Notes: generated from the letters alone by a model not told the origin. Positions 15,900 to 22,760 are shown, numbered from the stretch's first letter. The stretch is 22,760 bases of DNA from JACOVP01 sp964390715 (GCA_964390715.1 CAYMIM010000018.1:1-22760), one strand, 5' to 3'. Program-made: numbers and translations.

Positions 15900-16177
15900 T
15901 TTTTCGCCTCCATCTCTCGTTTTGCTTCAGTAAGAATTTCCTGTAAGTTGTATTCTCTTTGCAATCCTCTGAGACGATACGCTGCTGATCCAACTTGGAA
16001 AGAATCGACATGAATCTCCAGGCTTTGCTGATGATACGTGTCTACCAGATGTGGTTTGCTGTCATACCGTCGAATGCGATACCTATCATCGTTGTTCACA
16101 CAGCTATGCAGGAGATAGCCTGCGCCAAAAAGTGCAACATAAAATTTCAATCGTAGTAATTTTTTGATAATTCCCAT
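15896..16177 (-). CDS. Small protein with N-terminal membrane helix
   Basis: 93 residues. Basic MGIIKKLLRLK, then hydrophobic FYVALFGAGYLL ending in HSC: either a single membrane anchor or a poor lipobox (LHSC is not a good match). The remainder is polar, with a charged C-terminal helix (LQEILTEAKREMEAKK). Start supported by GGAGGG at 16185-16190, seven bases upstream. Overlaps the next gene by four bases. Unknown function; the operon suggests an envelope-associated assembly. Confidence 0.65.
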   Translation of the reverse strand: MGIIKKLLRLKFYVALFGAGYLLHSCVNNDDRYRIRRYDSKPHLVDTYHQQSLEIHVDSFQVGSAAYRLRGLQREYNLQEILTEAKREMEAKK

Positions 16178-16178
16178 G

Positions 16179-16622
16179 TTATTTCCCTCCAGAAATAGTT
16201 CCCAGTTTTTCTTTGGCCTCGTAGTAGCAGTGTTCTACTTCACCGCTTAATTCCTGATACAAGGTTTGTCCGCCTCTGAAAATGTCTTTGAGAAGGGGAG
16301 GACCACGTTGCGGAGCGCGAAGCTCTTTTCTAGGAAAAAGAAGGTCTGGTGATGGTTCACGTGGATAACGATTGCTATACAGCTGTAAAAAATCAAGAAG
16401 TTGTTGTTCAGCAGAAACAGGTTCTACTACAGGAAGAATAATAGGCGACGAAGTAGGTTGTGACGCTGACTTTTGTTGTTCTATAGGAGCCACAGGCAGA
16501 GGCACAGTTGTGAGTGATGGAGTCGCAGGAATAGGTGTTTTTTCTCGACAACCATGCCCCGAGCAATAGCCTAAGGCGAAGATGCTCGTTAAGCCGATGA
16601 GGTAAACTCTTTTTGGTAGCAT
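16179..16622 (-). CDS. Secreted or anchored Pro/Ser-rich protein
   Basis: 147 residues. Hydrophobic N-terminus (VYLIGLTSIFALGYC) with Cys after it; the lipobox match is imperfect. Then comes a Pro/Thr/Ser linker (~25-70, with TPIPATPSLTTVPLPVAP) and a more folded C-terminal part with a helix (TLYQELSGEVEHCYYEAKEK). First gene of the five-gene minus operon; the TATA box predicts a leaderless ATG 16622. The next gene starts one base after its stop. Looks like a stalk or linker protein outside the membrane. No family recognised. Confidence 0.65.
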   Translation of the reverse strand: MLPKRVYLIGLTSIFALGYCSGHGCREKTPIPATPSLTTVPLPVAPIEQQKSASQPTSSPIILPVVEPVSAEQQLLDFLQLYSNRYPREPSPDLLFPRKELRAPQRGPPLLKDIFRGGQTLYQELSGEVEHCYYEAKEKLGTISGGK

Positions 16623-16640
16623 GCCTGGAGAGAAGATGTT

Positions 16641-16650
16641 AGTTTAAAAG
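16641..16650 (-). promoter_or_regulatory. TATA box of the envelope operon
   Basis: CTTTTAAACT on the minus strand, centred 23-24 bases before ATG 16622. It is divergent from the cca promoter at 16771-16780. Confidence 0.55.
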
Positions 16651-16770
16651 TAATTTGCGTAGAAAAAACCGGAAAAGCGGAAGACAACATCGAAACAGTT
16701 ACGAACGCAAGGAAATAATTTCGAAAAAAGAAGAAAAAAACAAGAATATTCCGGCAAATCCGCAACAAAA

Positions 16771-16780
16771 GTTTTATATG
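16771..16780 (+). promoter_or_regulatory. TATA box of cca
   Basis: GTTTTATATG, centred 27 bases before ATG 16803. This places transcription start at about 16802 and rules out the ATG at 16782 as the main start. Confidence 0.6.
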
Positions 16781-16802
16781 GATGGAGAAAAGTGATAGGG
16801 TC

Positions 16803-18011
16803 ATGGATTTCAAAAAAATTCTCGCTACGTGCAAACCAACAAGGGAAGAGGAAATGCATTTGCAAAACGTAGTCAGAGGCGTGCTCAACAAAATAAAAAT
16901 TCCAGGCGCGACCCCTATGCTCGGTGGTTCAGGAGCGAAAAACACTTGGCTCAAAGGAACGCATGATATTGACATCTACGTGAAGTTCAATGTGAAAAAA
17001 TATGCGCGCAAGACAGACCAACTCGCGGACATCTTGGGAAAAGTAGTCAAAAAGCGATTTAGAAAAGTAGATCATCTCCATGGCTCTCGCGATTATTATC
17101 AAATAAATATTCACCCTTATACTATCGAAATAGTTCCCATTTTAGATATCAAGAAAGCAGCGGAAGCGAAAAACATCACCGACTTTTCACATTTGCATGT
17201 CAAGTATGTCCAGAAGCACAAAAAACTAGCGGATGATATTCGACTGGCGAAATTATTCGCCAAGGCTCAGGGAGTGTATGGCGCGGAAAGTTATATCCAG
17301 GGATTTTCTGGCTACGTCATGGAATTATTAGTCATTCACTATGGTTCCTTCATGAAGATGATTCGCGCTGTAGCCAAGTGGAAAGAAACAACAACCATCG
17401 GCGATAAAAGAGAGGCGGAAGAATTGAACGCGGCGAAAAAAGTTTCACCTTTAATCTTGATTGATCCAGTCCAGCCAGAGAGAAATGCGGCGGCGGCGTT
17501 GTCAGAAGAAAAATATCAGCAATTTATCAAAGCCTGTCAAAAATTCCTCAAGCGTCCAGCAGAAAAATATTTCGAAGAGGAAGACATTAATTGGGAAAGA
17601 GTAAAGAAAAAAGGAAAAATCCTCTATTGCTCAGTCACTCCACTCAAAGACAAGAAAGATGTCGCTGGCGCGAAACTCCTCAAGGCGTTTGAATATGTAA
17701 AGCAGGAACTGGAACGACTCGGTTTTAAAATAATCACGGCGGGCTGGCAGTATGGCGCGGATGCGTTCTTCTATTTCGTCGTGGACAAAAAACCCCTGAC
17801 AGCTACCATGTTGAGACAAGGTCCTCCTCTCAAGTTGGAAGAAGCGGCTCTCCATTTCAAGAAGCGACATAAAAAAATAAAGACAAAAGATGGTCGATTA
17901 TACGCGGAAGTCCCTCGTCAGTTTACGCATGTTGAAGACGCTCTCAAAATGCTCCTAAGTTCAGAAAACGTCATAGACCGCGTCCAGAACGTCTCTTTCA
18001 GCGTTTTATAA
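16803..18011 (+). CDS. cca: Archaeal class I CCA-adding tRNA nucleotidyltransferase
   Basis: 402 residues from ATG 16803 (409 from 16782). It adds CCA to tRNA 3' ends using CTP and ATP without a template. The nucleotidyltransferase signature GGSGAKNTWLKGTHDIDIY at 41-59 supplies the metal-binding DxD (Asp55, Asp57). A third carboxylate is expected in the strand YTIEIVPILDI. The following archaeal-specific region includes SYIQGFSGYVMELLVIHYG and LIDPVQPERNAAAALS, typical of this family. It is slightly shorter than the usual ~440 residues. It is needed because the tRNA in this window has no encoded CCA. Leaderless start. Next to divergent envelope genes, with no obvious functional link. Confidence 0.93.
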   Translation: MDFKKILATCKPTREEEMHLQNVVRGVLNKIKIPGATPMLGGSGAKNTWLKGTHDIDIYVKFNVKKYARKTDQLADILGKVVKKRFRKVDHLHGSRDYYQINIHPYTIEIVPILDIKKAAEAKNITDFSHLHVKYVQKHKKLADDIRLAKLFAKAQGVYGAESYIQGFSGYVMELLVIHYGSFMKMIRAVAKWKETTTIGDKREAEELNAAKKVSPLILIDPVQPERNAAAALSEEKYQQFIKACQKFLKRPAEKYFEEEDINWERVKKKGKILYCSVTPLKDKKDVAGAKLLKAFEYVKQELERLGFKIITAGWQYGADAFFYFVVDKKPLTATMLRQGPPLKLEEAALHFKKRHKKIKTKDGRLYAEVPRQFTHVEDALKMLLSSENVIDRVQNVSFSVL

Positions 18012-18020
18012 AGTTAAGAA

Positions 18021-18030
18021 TATTTATAAA
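18021..18030 (+). promoter_or_regulatory. TATA box of the 18054 gene
   Basis: TATTTATAAA, centred about 28 bases before ATG 18054; predicts a leaderless mRNA. Confidence 0.55.
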
Positions 18031-18053
18031 GTGACAATTTATACAGTTTTTAC

Positions 18054-18329
18054 ATGAACATTGCGATCACGCCTTTAGAGCGACGATTAGCGGCGGCAGG
18101 ATGGGTTAGAGTGGGTTTTTTTAAAAAAGAAGAAGAATCTTCACCTTTAAATGGAAATTTGGCTAATTTTCTGAAAGAATGTACAAAAAATCATATTCCC
18201 AAACTTACTGAAAGAGATCCAGATCTACAAGCGGAAGGTCTACAACCTATCGTTAGTGTATATGTGCCCCCATTCTATGAAGAACGTGTTCGACATATTA
18301 CAAAAAAATATTGTCTAAAAGTATTATAA
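18054..18329 (+). CDS. Small protein of unknown function
   Basis: 91 residues, no signal or membrane segment. Mixed alpha/beta look: an N-terminal helix (PLERRLAAAGWVRV), a polar stretch, and a C-terminal GLQPIVSVYVPPFYEERVRH followed by a short strand. No family recognised. Leaderless start by TATA position. The methyltransferase-like gene starts 14 bases after its stop, so the two are probably one operon; it could be a small partner of that enzyme (inference). Confidence 0.6.
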   Translation: MNIAITPLERRLAAAGWVRVGFFKKEEESSPLNGNLANFLKECTKNHIPKLTERDPDLQAEGLQPIVSVYVPPFYEERVRHITKKYCLKVL

Positions 18330-18342
18330 ATAAACCGATAAC

Positions 18343-19224
18343 ATGAAAAAAAGTTTAGATATTCTATTAGAAGGACTTTGTGGACCTAATCTATCTCTTG
18401 CTAGAGAACATTTTAATAAAAATCAGCCAGAATCAATAAGGGTTAGAAGTGTCTGTGAGTCTCTGGACGGACTCCTGCAACTTACTGAACTTGTACCTCA
18501 TGAGAAAATACTTCAACTCTATAGCGCAGTAGGGGAATGTGTTTATGTTTTAGCTACTAGTCAGCCAACAAATACTGTCGTAGCGATTGAACCGCGTAAA
18601 GTAAGGGCAAACAACGCTCAAAAAATTTTTGAGCACTTAAAAAATGCAAGTCTTATTGTTGGAGACGCAAAGCACCCAGCAACTAAACACCTAAGTGAGT
18701 TTGATAAAGCATTTTACATAGATCACTTTGATGGTCCAGATATACTTACAACATTTAGATATTTAGACGGGCAAAAGAGGATTATGAAACCTATAGCACA
18801 GTGGTTAAGAAAGGGAGGAGAGTTTCTGACAAATATAGCTATGCCTACGCAGGAGACTAGGGCGTGTGTGGACTATGCCTTCGATTTTTTTCAAGGAAAG
18901 ATGCGAAAACCTAAAGAGATTAATTGGAAGAAGCGTTTGGAAGAACCATTAACGCCGGTCTCCATAGAAGAAATCACATCGATTGCTAAAAAATATGGGT
19001 TAAATGTCGCAAAAAAAGAAGAAGGTAAGGTAATAACATACTCTCCAGAAATGATGACTGATTTTCTTTTGTGTTTCTACAGTACTGATGATATACACCA
19101 AGGAATGCCGCCAAAACAAATAGAACAGAGAAAGAAAACGGTGAGCGAAGAGCTACTGCCCTATGTCAAGGCAAGAGAATGGCCTTTGGGACGAGAGGTC
19201 TTCTTTAAATTTGAAAAAGCGTAA
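18343..19224 (+). CDS. Methyltransferase-like Rossmann protein with degenerate SAM motif
   Basis: 293 residues, soluble. The central part has the strand order of class I SAM methyltransferases: ILQLYSAVGECVYVLA (motif I position), VVAIEPRK (acidic motif II, Glu in IEP), ASLIVGDA (motif III), then DKAFYIDHFDG and LRKGGEFLTNI (motifs IV/V). Motif I keeps one Gly of the usual GxGxG, so cofactor binding may be altered. The last ~100 residues are a charged helical extension. The start lacks a clear SD and a TATA-like run at 18321-18332 is too close, so it is probably read from the upstream gene's message. Substrate unknown. Confidence 0.6.
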   Translation: MKKSLDILLEGLCGPNLSLAREHFNKNQPESIRVRSVCESLDGLLQLTELVPHEKILQLYSAVGECVYVLATSQPTNTVVAIEPRKVRANNAQKIFEHLKNASLIVGDAKHPATKHLSEFDKAFYIDHFDGPDILTTFRYLDGQKRIMKPIAQWLRKGGEFLTNIAMPTQETRACVDYAFDFFQGKMRKPKEINWKKRLEEPLTPVSIEEITSIAKKYGLNVAKKEEGKVITYSPEMMTDFLLCFYSTDDIHQGMPPKQIEQRKKTVSEELLPYVKAREWPLGREVFFKFEKA

Positions 19225-19243
19225 AGGTTCCTTGACCAAAAAC

Positions 19244-19252
19244 GTTATTAAG
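19244..19252 (+). promoter_or_regulatory. Weak TATA box of the 19274 gene
   Basis: GTTATTAAG, centred 26 bases before ATG 19274. Weak sequence, but correct spacing for a leaderless start. Confidence 0.4.
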
Positions 19253-19273
19253 TTCTAATCTTGTTGAATTCAC

Positions 19274-19771
19274 ATGGGACAAAAGAAGGTGTTGATGGAT
19301 AGCCTCAAGATAAAGCAGGAGTCTATTTTTAATATAGCTGAATTATACAAAGCGTTGTTTGCCTGGCTTGGAAATTATGGCTATGAGTTCTCGGAAGATG
19401 AATACAATGAAAAAGACTCTGGCAAAAACAAGGACTTGAAAATTTTCTGGACCGCTGAGAAGAAGATTGATATGTACATTAAATGGGGTATTGAGCTGAG
19501 TATCCTGATTCTCGGCATGGAGAGTACGGAGATTGATCGCAACGGTCTCAAATTAAAAACCAATAAAGCGAGCATAGAATTCAAGATTACTTCCTATATG
19601 ATTAAGGATTACGACGACAAATGGAGCAAGGGATTCACCGCTGTATTTAGAAGGATCTATGACCAAGTAATCGCTCGGCAAAGATACGACCGCATGGAAA
19701 TTGAGTTAATCGTGGAAACCAATAAATTAATTGATGAGATCAAGGCGTTCTTGAATTTGTACCAGGTTTAA
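19274..19771 (+). CDS. Conserved-looking hypothetical protein
   Basis: 165 residues, soluble. N-terminal helix (IAELYKALFAWLGNYGYEFS), a beta-rich middle (LKIFWTAEKKIDMYIKWGIE; GLKLKTNKASIEFKITSY), then charged helices with YDDKWSKGFTAVFRRIYDQV and a C-terminal IDEIKAFLNLY. I have the impression of similar ~160-residue proteins recurring in Woesearchaeota-like genomes, without known function. Its last 32 bases overlap tail-to-tail with the photolyase gene on the other strand. Confidence 0.65.
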   Translation: MGQKKVLMDSLKIKQESIFNIAELYKALFAWLGNYGYEFSEDEYNEKDSGKNKDLKIFWTAEKKIDMYIKWGIELSILILGMESTEIDRNGLKLKTNKASIEFKITSYMIKDYDDKWSKGFTAVFRRIYDQVIARQRYDRMEIELIVETNKLIDEIKAFLNLYQV

Positions 19772-21218
19772 TTAAGTGCTCGACATAGGCGAGATAGCGT
19801 TGCATATTGTATTTTCGTTCTAAGCCGCTCCTGTTCATCATCCGTACCTGGCCGAAGATAGGCTTCACGAACCACGGTCTGTCATGCAATCCTCCCAGTG
19901 CCCAAGCGATTCCAGCGTAGCCATTCGGGTCTCGTCCATCCAGTTGATATTTGTCATTCAGATGCACAGCGATCTTGAAAGCTTCTTCTGGTCGCTTAGT
20001 CCACGTCAACAGTTGTTTGCACCAGTACATGCGCATATGACCATGCATCCTTCCGCTAACGACCATCTCTAATTGCGCCGCGTTCCAAAAAGGATCATGT
20101 GTTTGTCCTTGTTCCAGTCGCTCTAAAGTGTAGAGGTTAGGTCGTTGATCTTTCTGGTGCTCTTTGAGTGTTTTCTTTGCCCAGCTGGGAATCCCTTGAA
20201 ATGTGGCGTGCTTCTTGTTGCAATGGCAAAAATTATAGGCTAAATCTCTTCGGACAATCAGTTCTTCAAGAAAGACTGTAAGAGCGTCTGGTGTGATCAA
20301 ACTTTTCAAGAGTCTGGTAACGCTCAGTTTTTTGTGATGCAGGACTTGTAATGCGATATCAATCGGAGAGATCATCCCAAAATGGAGATAAGCGGAAAGC
20401 TTCGATGTTCGTTGCAGCGTCGGATCATCTTTGGTCGCGTCATAAGTATCTAGATCATGGTTAATAAAAGAGTTGAGTTGTTCTTGTGCCGCGGTCTCTC
20501 CTCCATGCATCGAAGTAGGTTCAACAGTATGATCAATCTGTAGTTTGGCGACTTCTTTCGCGACGTCAAAATCTGGCGGCAAAAAATAGTCTGGATAGGA
20601 AAAGGAAATTTTTTTATGGATGGGTGAATAAGTTACTTCTTCTAGGGCTTCTGGCAATACTTTGTGAATTTTTGATCGTAGGGTCGCCGCGCTCCATTCT
20701 TGCTTGGAGAAATAGCGCATAGGTACAGTTGTACAAGAATCGACAACAACATAGCTCACAGGGCAAAACTCTGCCGCCGCGCGATTAAAATGAGGTGTCA
20801 CAAAACTAGGATAATCATCGCTGATAACACAGACTGATTTCTTCATCAACTGTTGTAAGGCTGGTTGCTTCTTGCCATGTACTAAATAAAATCCATAACT
20901 AATGCCAAGTTTTTTGAAGCTCTTATACAATGCTTGTACGCCTTGCAGAATAAAAGTATGAAAACGATCAGAAGCATGGGGATAGTCTTCGTTCAGTCCA
21001 TGATACACAATGAGAGGAACGCGATATCTGTTCGCTTGGTCAATCGCGAATTGTAACGCGAAATTAAATCTCGTCCGCTGCGTCATCTGCATCCAATACA
21101 GGACATACTCGCCAGTAGGATCATCAGCCTTAGTGTTCAAAAGAAAAATGCGTTTCTCTGCTAGTCCTCTCAGTTTCTGAATGTCTCGTGCTTTCCAGAA
21201 AGGAAGTGCTGATGGCAT
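19740..21218 (-). CDS. phr: Class II CPD photolyase
   Basis: 492 residues, the normal length. Photolyases use FADH- and light to split cyclobutane pyrimidine dimers. The N-terminal part has the class II pattern (YVLYWMQMTQRTRFNFALQF, RVPLIVYHGL, DRFHTFILQGVQAL). The FAD-binding C-terminal half has LSAYLHFGMISP, the EELIVRRDLAYNF helix, GRMHGHMRMYWCKQLLTWT, LNDKYQLDGRDPNGYAG and WALGGLHDRPW, all class II hallmarks. The C-terminal end carries FGQVRMMNRSGLERKYNM. Start ATG 21218 fits the TATA box at 21241-21248 (leaderless). The gene follows lspA closely but has its own promoter just beyond the lspA stop. Its presence suggests at least occasional exposure to light. Confidence 0.93.
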   Translation of the reverse strand: MPSALPFWKARDIQKLRGLAEKRIFLLNTKADDPTGEYVLYWMQMTQRTRFNFALQFAIDQANRYRVPLIVYHGLNEDYPHASDRFHTFILQGVQALYKSFKKLGISYGFYLVHGKKQPALQQLMKKSVCVISDDYPSFVTPHFNRAAAEFCPVSYVVVDSCTTVPMRYFSKQEWSAATLRSKIHKVLPEALEEVTYSPIHKKISFSYPDYFLPPDFDVAKEVAKLQIDHTVEPTSMHGGETAAQEQLNSFINHDLDTYDATKDDPTLQRTSKLSAYLHFGMISPIDIALQVLHHKKLSVTRLLKSLITPDALTVFLEELIVRRDLAYNFCHCNKKHATFQGIPSWAKKTLKEHQKDQRPNLYTLERLEQGQTHDPFWNAAQLEMVVSGRMHGHMRMYWCKQLLTWTKRPEEAFKIAVHLNDKYQLDGRDPNGYAGIAWALGGLHDRPWFVKPIFGQVRMMNRSGLERKYNMQRYLAYVEHLIKPGTNSRTP

Positions 21219-21240
21219 CGCTCTTAGAAGGTATTGAGTC

Positions 21241-21248
21241 TTTTAAAG
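21241..21248 (-). promoter_or_regulatory. TATA box of the photolyase gene
   Basis: CTTTAAAA on the minus strand, centred 27 bases before ATG 21218 and immediately after the lspA stop codon. Confidence 0.55.
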
Positions 21249-21638
21249 CTATTTCCTGCGAGCAAAAGCGTCCAGCAACAACAATCCAACGCCTATGACA
21301 TTAAACGTGTCAGCGACATTGAAGCTGGGCCAGAAAGGAATATGGATAAAATCAATCACATAGCCATACAAAACCCTATCAACGAGATTGCCCATCGTTC
21401 CACCGAGTAAAAATCCAAGTGCGAGTTGATGCTCATGACTGTAATACAACAAGAAGCCAATAACAACTAACCCAACAAGAATCAAAAACCACGTTTGTCC
21501 TTGTAAAATCCCAAAAGCGGCGCCAGTGTTTGTCGTATAAGGAAACGTGCTCATCTTGATCATATATTTAGTCCCTTGATCCAGAAGAAAAACCGCTAAA
21601 CCAGTCAGATAAAAAAGCCAAGGAAGTGATTTTACCAT
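21249..21638 (-). CDS. lspA: Lipoprotein signal peptidase (signal peptidase II)
   Basis: 129 residues with four hydrophobic segments. An aspartic membrane protease that cuts prolipoproteins before the lipid-modified Cys. All family motifs are seen: DQGTK at 20-24, NTGAAFG at 37-43, GGTMGNLVDR at 79-88 with catalytic Asp87, VIDFI, and FNVAD at 106-110 with catalytic Asp110. Somewhat shorter than bacterial LspA (~160). Its start lies inside the upstream coiled-coil gene (seven-base overlap), so it is translationally coupled. Ends with TAG. Bacterial-type LspA is uncommon in archaea. The Cys-repeat lipoprotein at 10551-11606 is a plausible substrate (inference). Confidence 0.93.
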   Translation of the reverse strand: MVKSLPWLFYLTGLAVFLLDQGTKYMIKMSTFPYTTNTGAAFGILQGQTWFLILVGLVVIGFLLYYSHEHQLALGFLLGGTMGNLVDRVLYGYVIDFIHIPFWPSFNVADTFNVIGVGLLLLDAFARRK

Positions 21639-21961
21639 CGTCGTAATGCCTGATAAGGAGGCGGTGAAGATTGTTGCGGTTGTTGCGAGCGTAAGGACTG
21701 TTCAATTTTTTCAAGACGCATATTGACTTGTTCTAAGCGTGCGGCTAAGACATCTAATTTAGCTAGGATAGTTTGTGTTTCCGCGTGCGAGAAAGAGTTT
21801 GGTCGTTCCAAAGATGGTGGAGGCATCAATCCAGTCAAGGGTGATAAAGGTTCACGAAAAGCTTCTGCTGCGTTAAACGTAGTTTCTTGCCATGCCGCGC
21901 TTCCTCCAACAGAAGGCGTTGGTTCCGCAGGTTTCTTTTTGAAGAAGTTCAATAGACCCAT
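21632..21961 (-). CDS. Small Pro-rich coiled-coil protein upstream of lspA
   Basis: 109 residues from ATG 21961, chosen because GAGGTG lies five bases upstream and the TATA box at 21991-22000 puts transcription start near 21970, downstream of the GTG at 21979. Begins MGLLNFFKKKPAEP, an amphipathic membrane-surface-type helix, then a disordered Pro/Ser linker, then a coiled coil (AETQTILAKLDVLAARLEQ to EKIEQSL) and a Gln/Pro tail. No membrane segment. Overlaps lspA by seven bases. No named family; perhaps a peripheral membrane scaffold. Confidence 0.65.
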   Translation of the reverse strand: MGLLNFFKKKPAEPTPSVGGSAAWQETTFNAAEAFREPLSPLTGLMPPPSLERPNSFSHAETQTILAKLDVLAARLEQVNMRLEKIEQSLRSQQPQQSSPPPYQALRRW

Positions 21962-21990
21962 AGTACACCTCTGCTCCACAACACAGTCAT

Positions 21991-22000
21991 GCTTTAAATA
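21991..22000 (-). promoter_or_regulatory. TATA box of the coiled-coil/lspA operon
   Basis: TATTTAAAGC on the minus strand, about 26 bases before the predicted transcription start near 21970; leaves a leader of about nine bases that contains the SD site. Confidence 0.5.
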
Positions 22001-22030
22001 GATTGTGTGTCAAAAAGTTGTGAGGAAAAT

Positions 22031-22040
22031 GTTTATATAG
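22031..22040 (+). promoter_or_regulatory. TATA box of the secreted hydrolase-like gene
   Basis: GTTTATATAG, centred 26 bases before ATG 22061; leaderless. Back-to-back with the minus promoter 31 bases away. Confidence 0.6.
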
Positions 22041-22060
22041 AAGAAAGAAGTCAGAAACGT

Positions 22061-22760
22061 ATGCGGAAAAAGAGTTTCTTCTCGATAGTCTTCGTTTTAT
22101 TGTTGGTTTCGTTCTATGCTTCGCAAAATATGCCACAAGGACAGTTCTTTAGAACTGCTCGTGACACTATCGATATAACTCCTATTGATCCATTGCCAGG
22201 TCCGGATATATGTGTTTATCAAGAGAAAGTAAATGCGGACAAAGACAACTGTCCTGGAAACTGTGCGGATAAAGTTTCTGAAAGCGGTGTAAGTACTCCA
22301 CAATGCTGTGACTATGTCAAGGACGCAAAAGGCGGTCTTACCAAAAAATGTGAGTGTAAAGAAAACAAAAATCCCTGTGACACCGATGAAAAATGTACAA
22401 CGTGCGCCGCATATGCGGAAGCGGGCGGAAGTAACATCGACGATAATTGTTTTAACGCGGTCATGTGCGCTATCAAGAATAGGGTGAGCGACCCCAACTA
22501 TAAACCACATCCAGCTACAGAGTGTGAAGCGGTAGCGCAAGGAGATGGTAAGCAGTTTGATGTTTACAAATGCGGATGTAATGCGAACTACCCCAACCAA
22601 AAATATTGCAAATGTTGCTCAGATACACTAACAGATAGCGAAAAAAAAGAGAAAGATGAAGCTGCCAAGAGATACAAAAATTTGGATTGTTCTGGATTTG
22701 ACGCGGATTCATTTAATAACGCTGGTATGAATTCATGGGCAAAGAACAATTGTGTGCCAG
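22061..22760 (+). CDS. Secreted Cys-rich protein with SleB-like cell-wall hydrolase region (3'-truncated)
   Basis: 233 residues visible; the frame runs off the right edge. Signal peptide: MRKKSFFSIVFVLLLVSFYA. The mature part holds more than 20 Cys, many in pairs (CCDYV, KCECKEN, CGCNAN, CKCC), suggesting an extracellular disulphide-rich protein. Residues ~115-170 (AYAEAGG, NAVMCAIKNRVSD, then ATECEAVAQGDGKQFDVY) match the pattern of Hydrolase_2/SleB spore-cortex hydrolases: AEA with catalytic Glu (Glu120 here), AV..VI.NRV, and a late Q.GQF. Those enzymes cut peptidoglycan, which archaea lack, so a bacterial target or another glycan is possible. The match is short and from memory; a plain Cys-rich surface protein is the alternative. 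Confidence 0.65.
   Translation, partial: MRKKSFFSIVFVLLLVSFYASQNMPQGQFFRTARDTIDITPIDPLPGPDICVYQEKVNADKDNCPGNCADKVSESGVSTPQCCDYVKDAKGGLTKKCECKENKNPCDTDEKCTTCAAYAEAGGSNIDDNCFNAVMCAIKNRVSDPNYKPHPATECEAVAQGDGKQFDVYKCGCNANYPNQKYCKCCSDTLTDSEKKEKDEAAKRYKNLDCSGFDADSFNNAGMNSWAKNNCVP

Noticed and set aside
16782..16802. Upstream ATG as start of cca
   Set aside because: It lies only six bases from the centre of the TATA box, upstream of the predicted transcription start; ATG 16803 matches the leaderless spacing.
1..22760. Genome-wide reassignment of TAG as a sense codon
   Set aside because: Several complete genes (GHKL protein, TolB-like protein, lspA, the 15129 gene) end in TAG at the expected protein length, so TAG still works as a stop.
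1..22760. CRISPR array, integrase, transposase or rRNA
   Set aside because: No regularly spaced repeats, no integrase or transposase motifs, and no rRNA-like conserved sequence were seen on either strand.

Overview
This 22.8 kb window is AT-rich archaeal DNA, most likely from a DPANN-type archaeon (Woesearchaeota/Pacearchaeota-like; the phylum is inferred, no rRNA is present). Archaeal signs are a class I (archaeal) CCA-adding enzyme, a tRNA gene without encoded CCA, and TATA boxes centred about 23-29 bases before start codons. The first gene of most transcripts appears leaderless, whereas genes inside operons carry Shine-Dalgarno (SD) sites such as GGAGG. These TATA positions were used to choose several start codons.

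Layout. (1) 1-4835: two very large helical proteins of unknown function in tandem. The first is cut by the left edge and may carry the end of an Orc1/Cdc6-like AAA+ module. (2) 4836-5185: a gene-free stretch with a degraded copy of the tRNA-Val 3' end and a 161-bp MITE-like element (16-bp inverted repeats, 9-bp target duplication). (3) 5186-6278: a GHKL ATPase / STAS-like pair. (4) 6279-7926: a purA 3' relic, a membrane-anchored TolB-like propeller protein, a 34-residue small gene and a 15-codon leader ORF. (5) 7927-10521: one long secreted lipase reading frame interrupted by a single in-frame TAG. (6) 10551-13487, minus: a Cys-repeat lipoprotein and a DUF4209-like protein with an RNxxxH motif. 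(7) tRNA-Val(TAC) at 13768-13840. (8) 13952-16622, minus: an ExoIII-type nuclease, and a five-gene operon of small membrane/secreted proteins around one cytosolic helical protein. (9) 16803-19771, plus: the CCA-adding enzyme, a small unknown protein, a methyltransferase-like protein and a conserved-looking hypothetical. (10) 19740-21961, minus: class II photolyase, signal peptidase II (LspA) and a coiled-coil protein. (11) 22061-end: a secreted Cys-rich protein with a SleB-like hydrolase region, cut by the right edge.

The region between the tRNA-3'-end copy at about 4886 and the intact tRNA-Val at 13768 has the geometry of a tRNA-integrated island. It holds the accessory-looking genes (signalling pair, secreted lipase, lipoprotein, HEPN-like protein, pseudogene, MITE) but no integrase. 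The right part is housekeeping: tRNA maturation, DNA repair (xthA, phr) and lipoprotein processing. The most notable single signal is the amber codon joining a signal peptide and stalk to a lipase domain in one frame.
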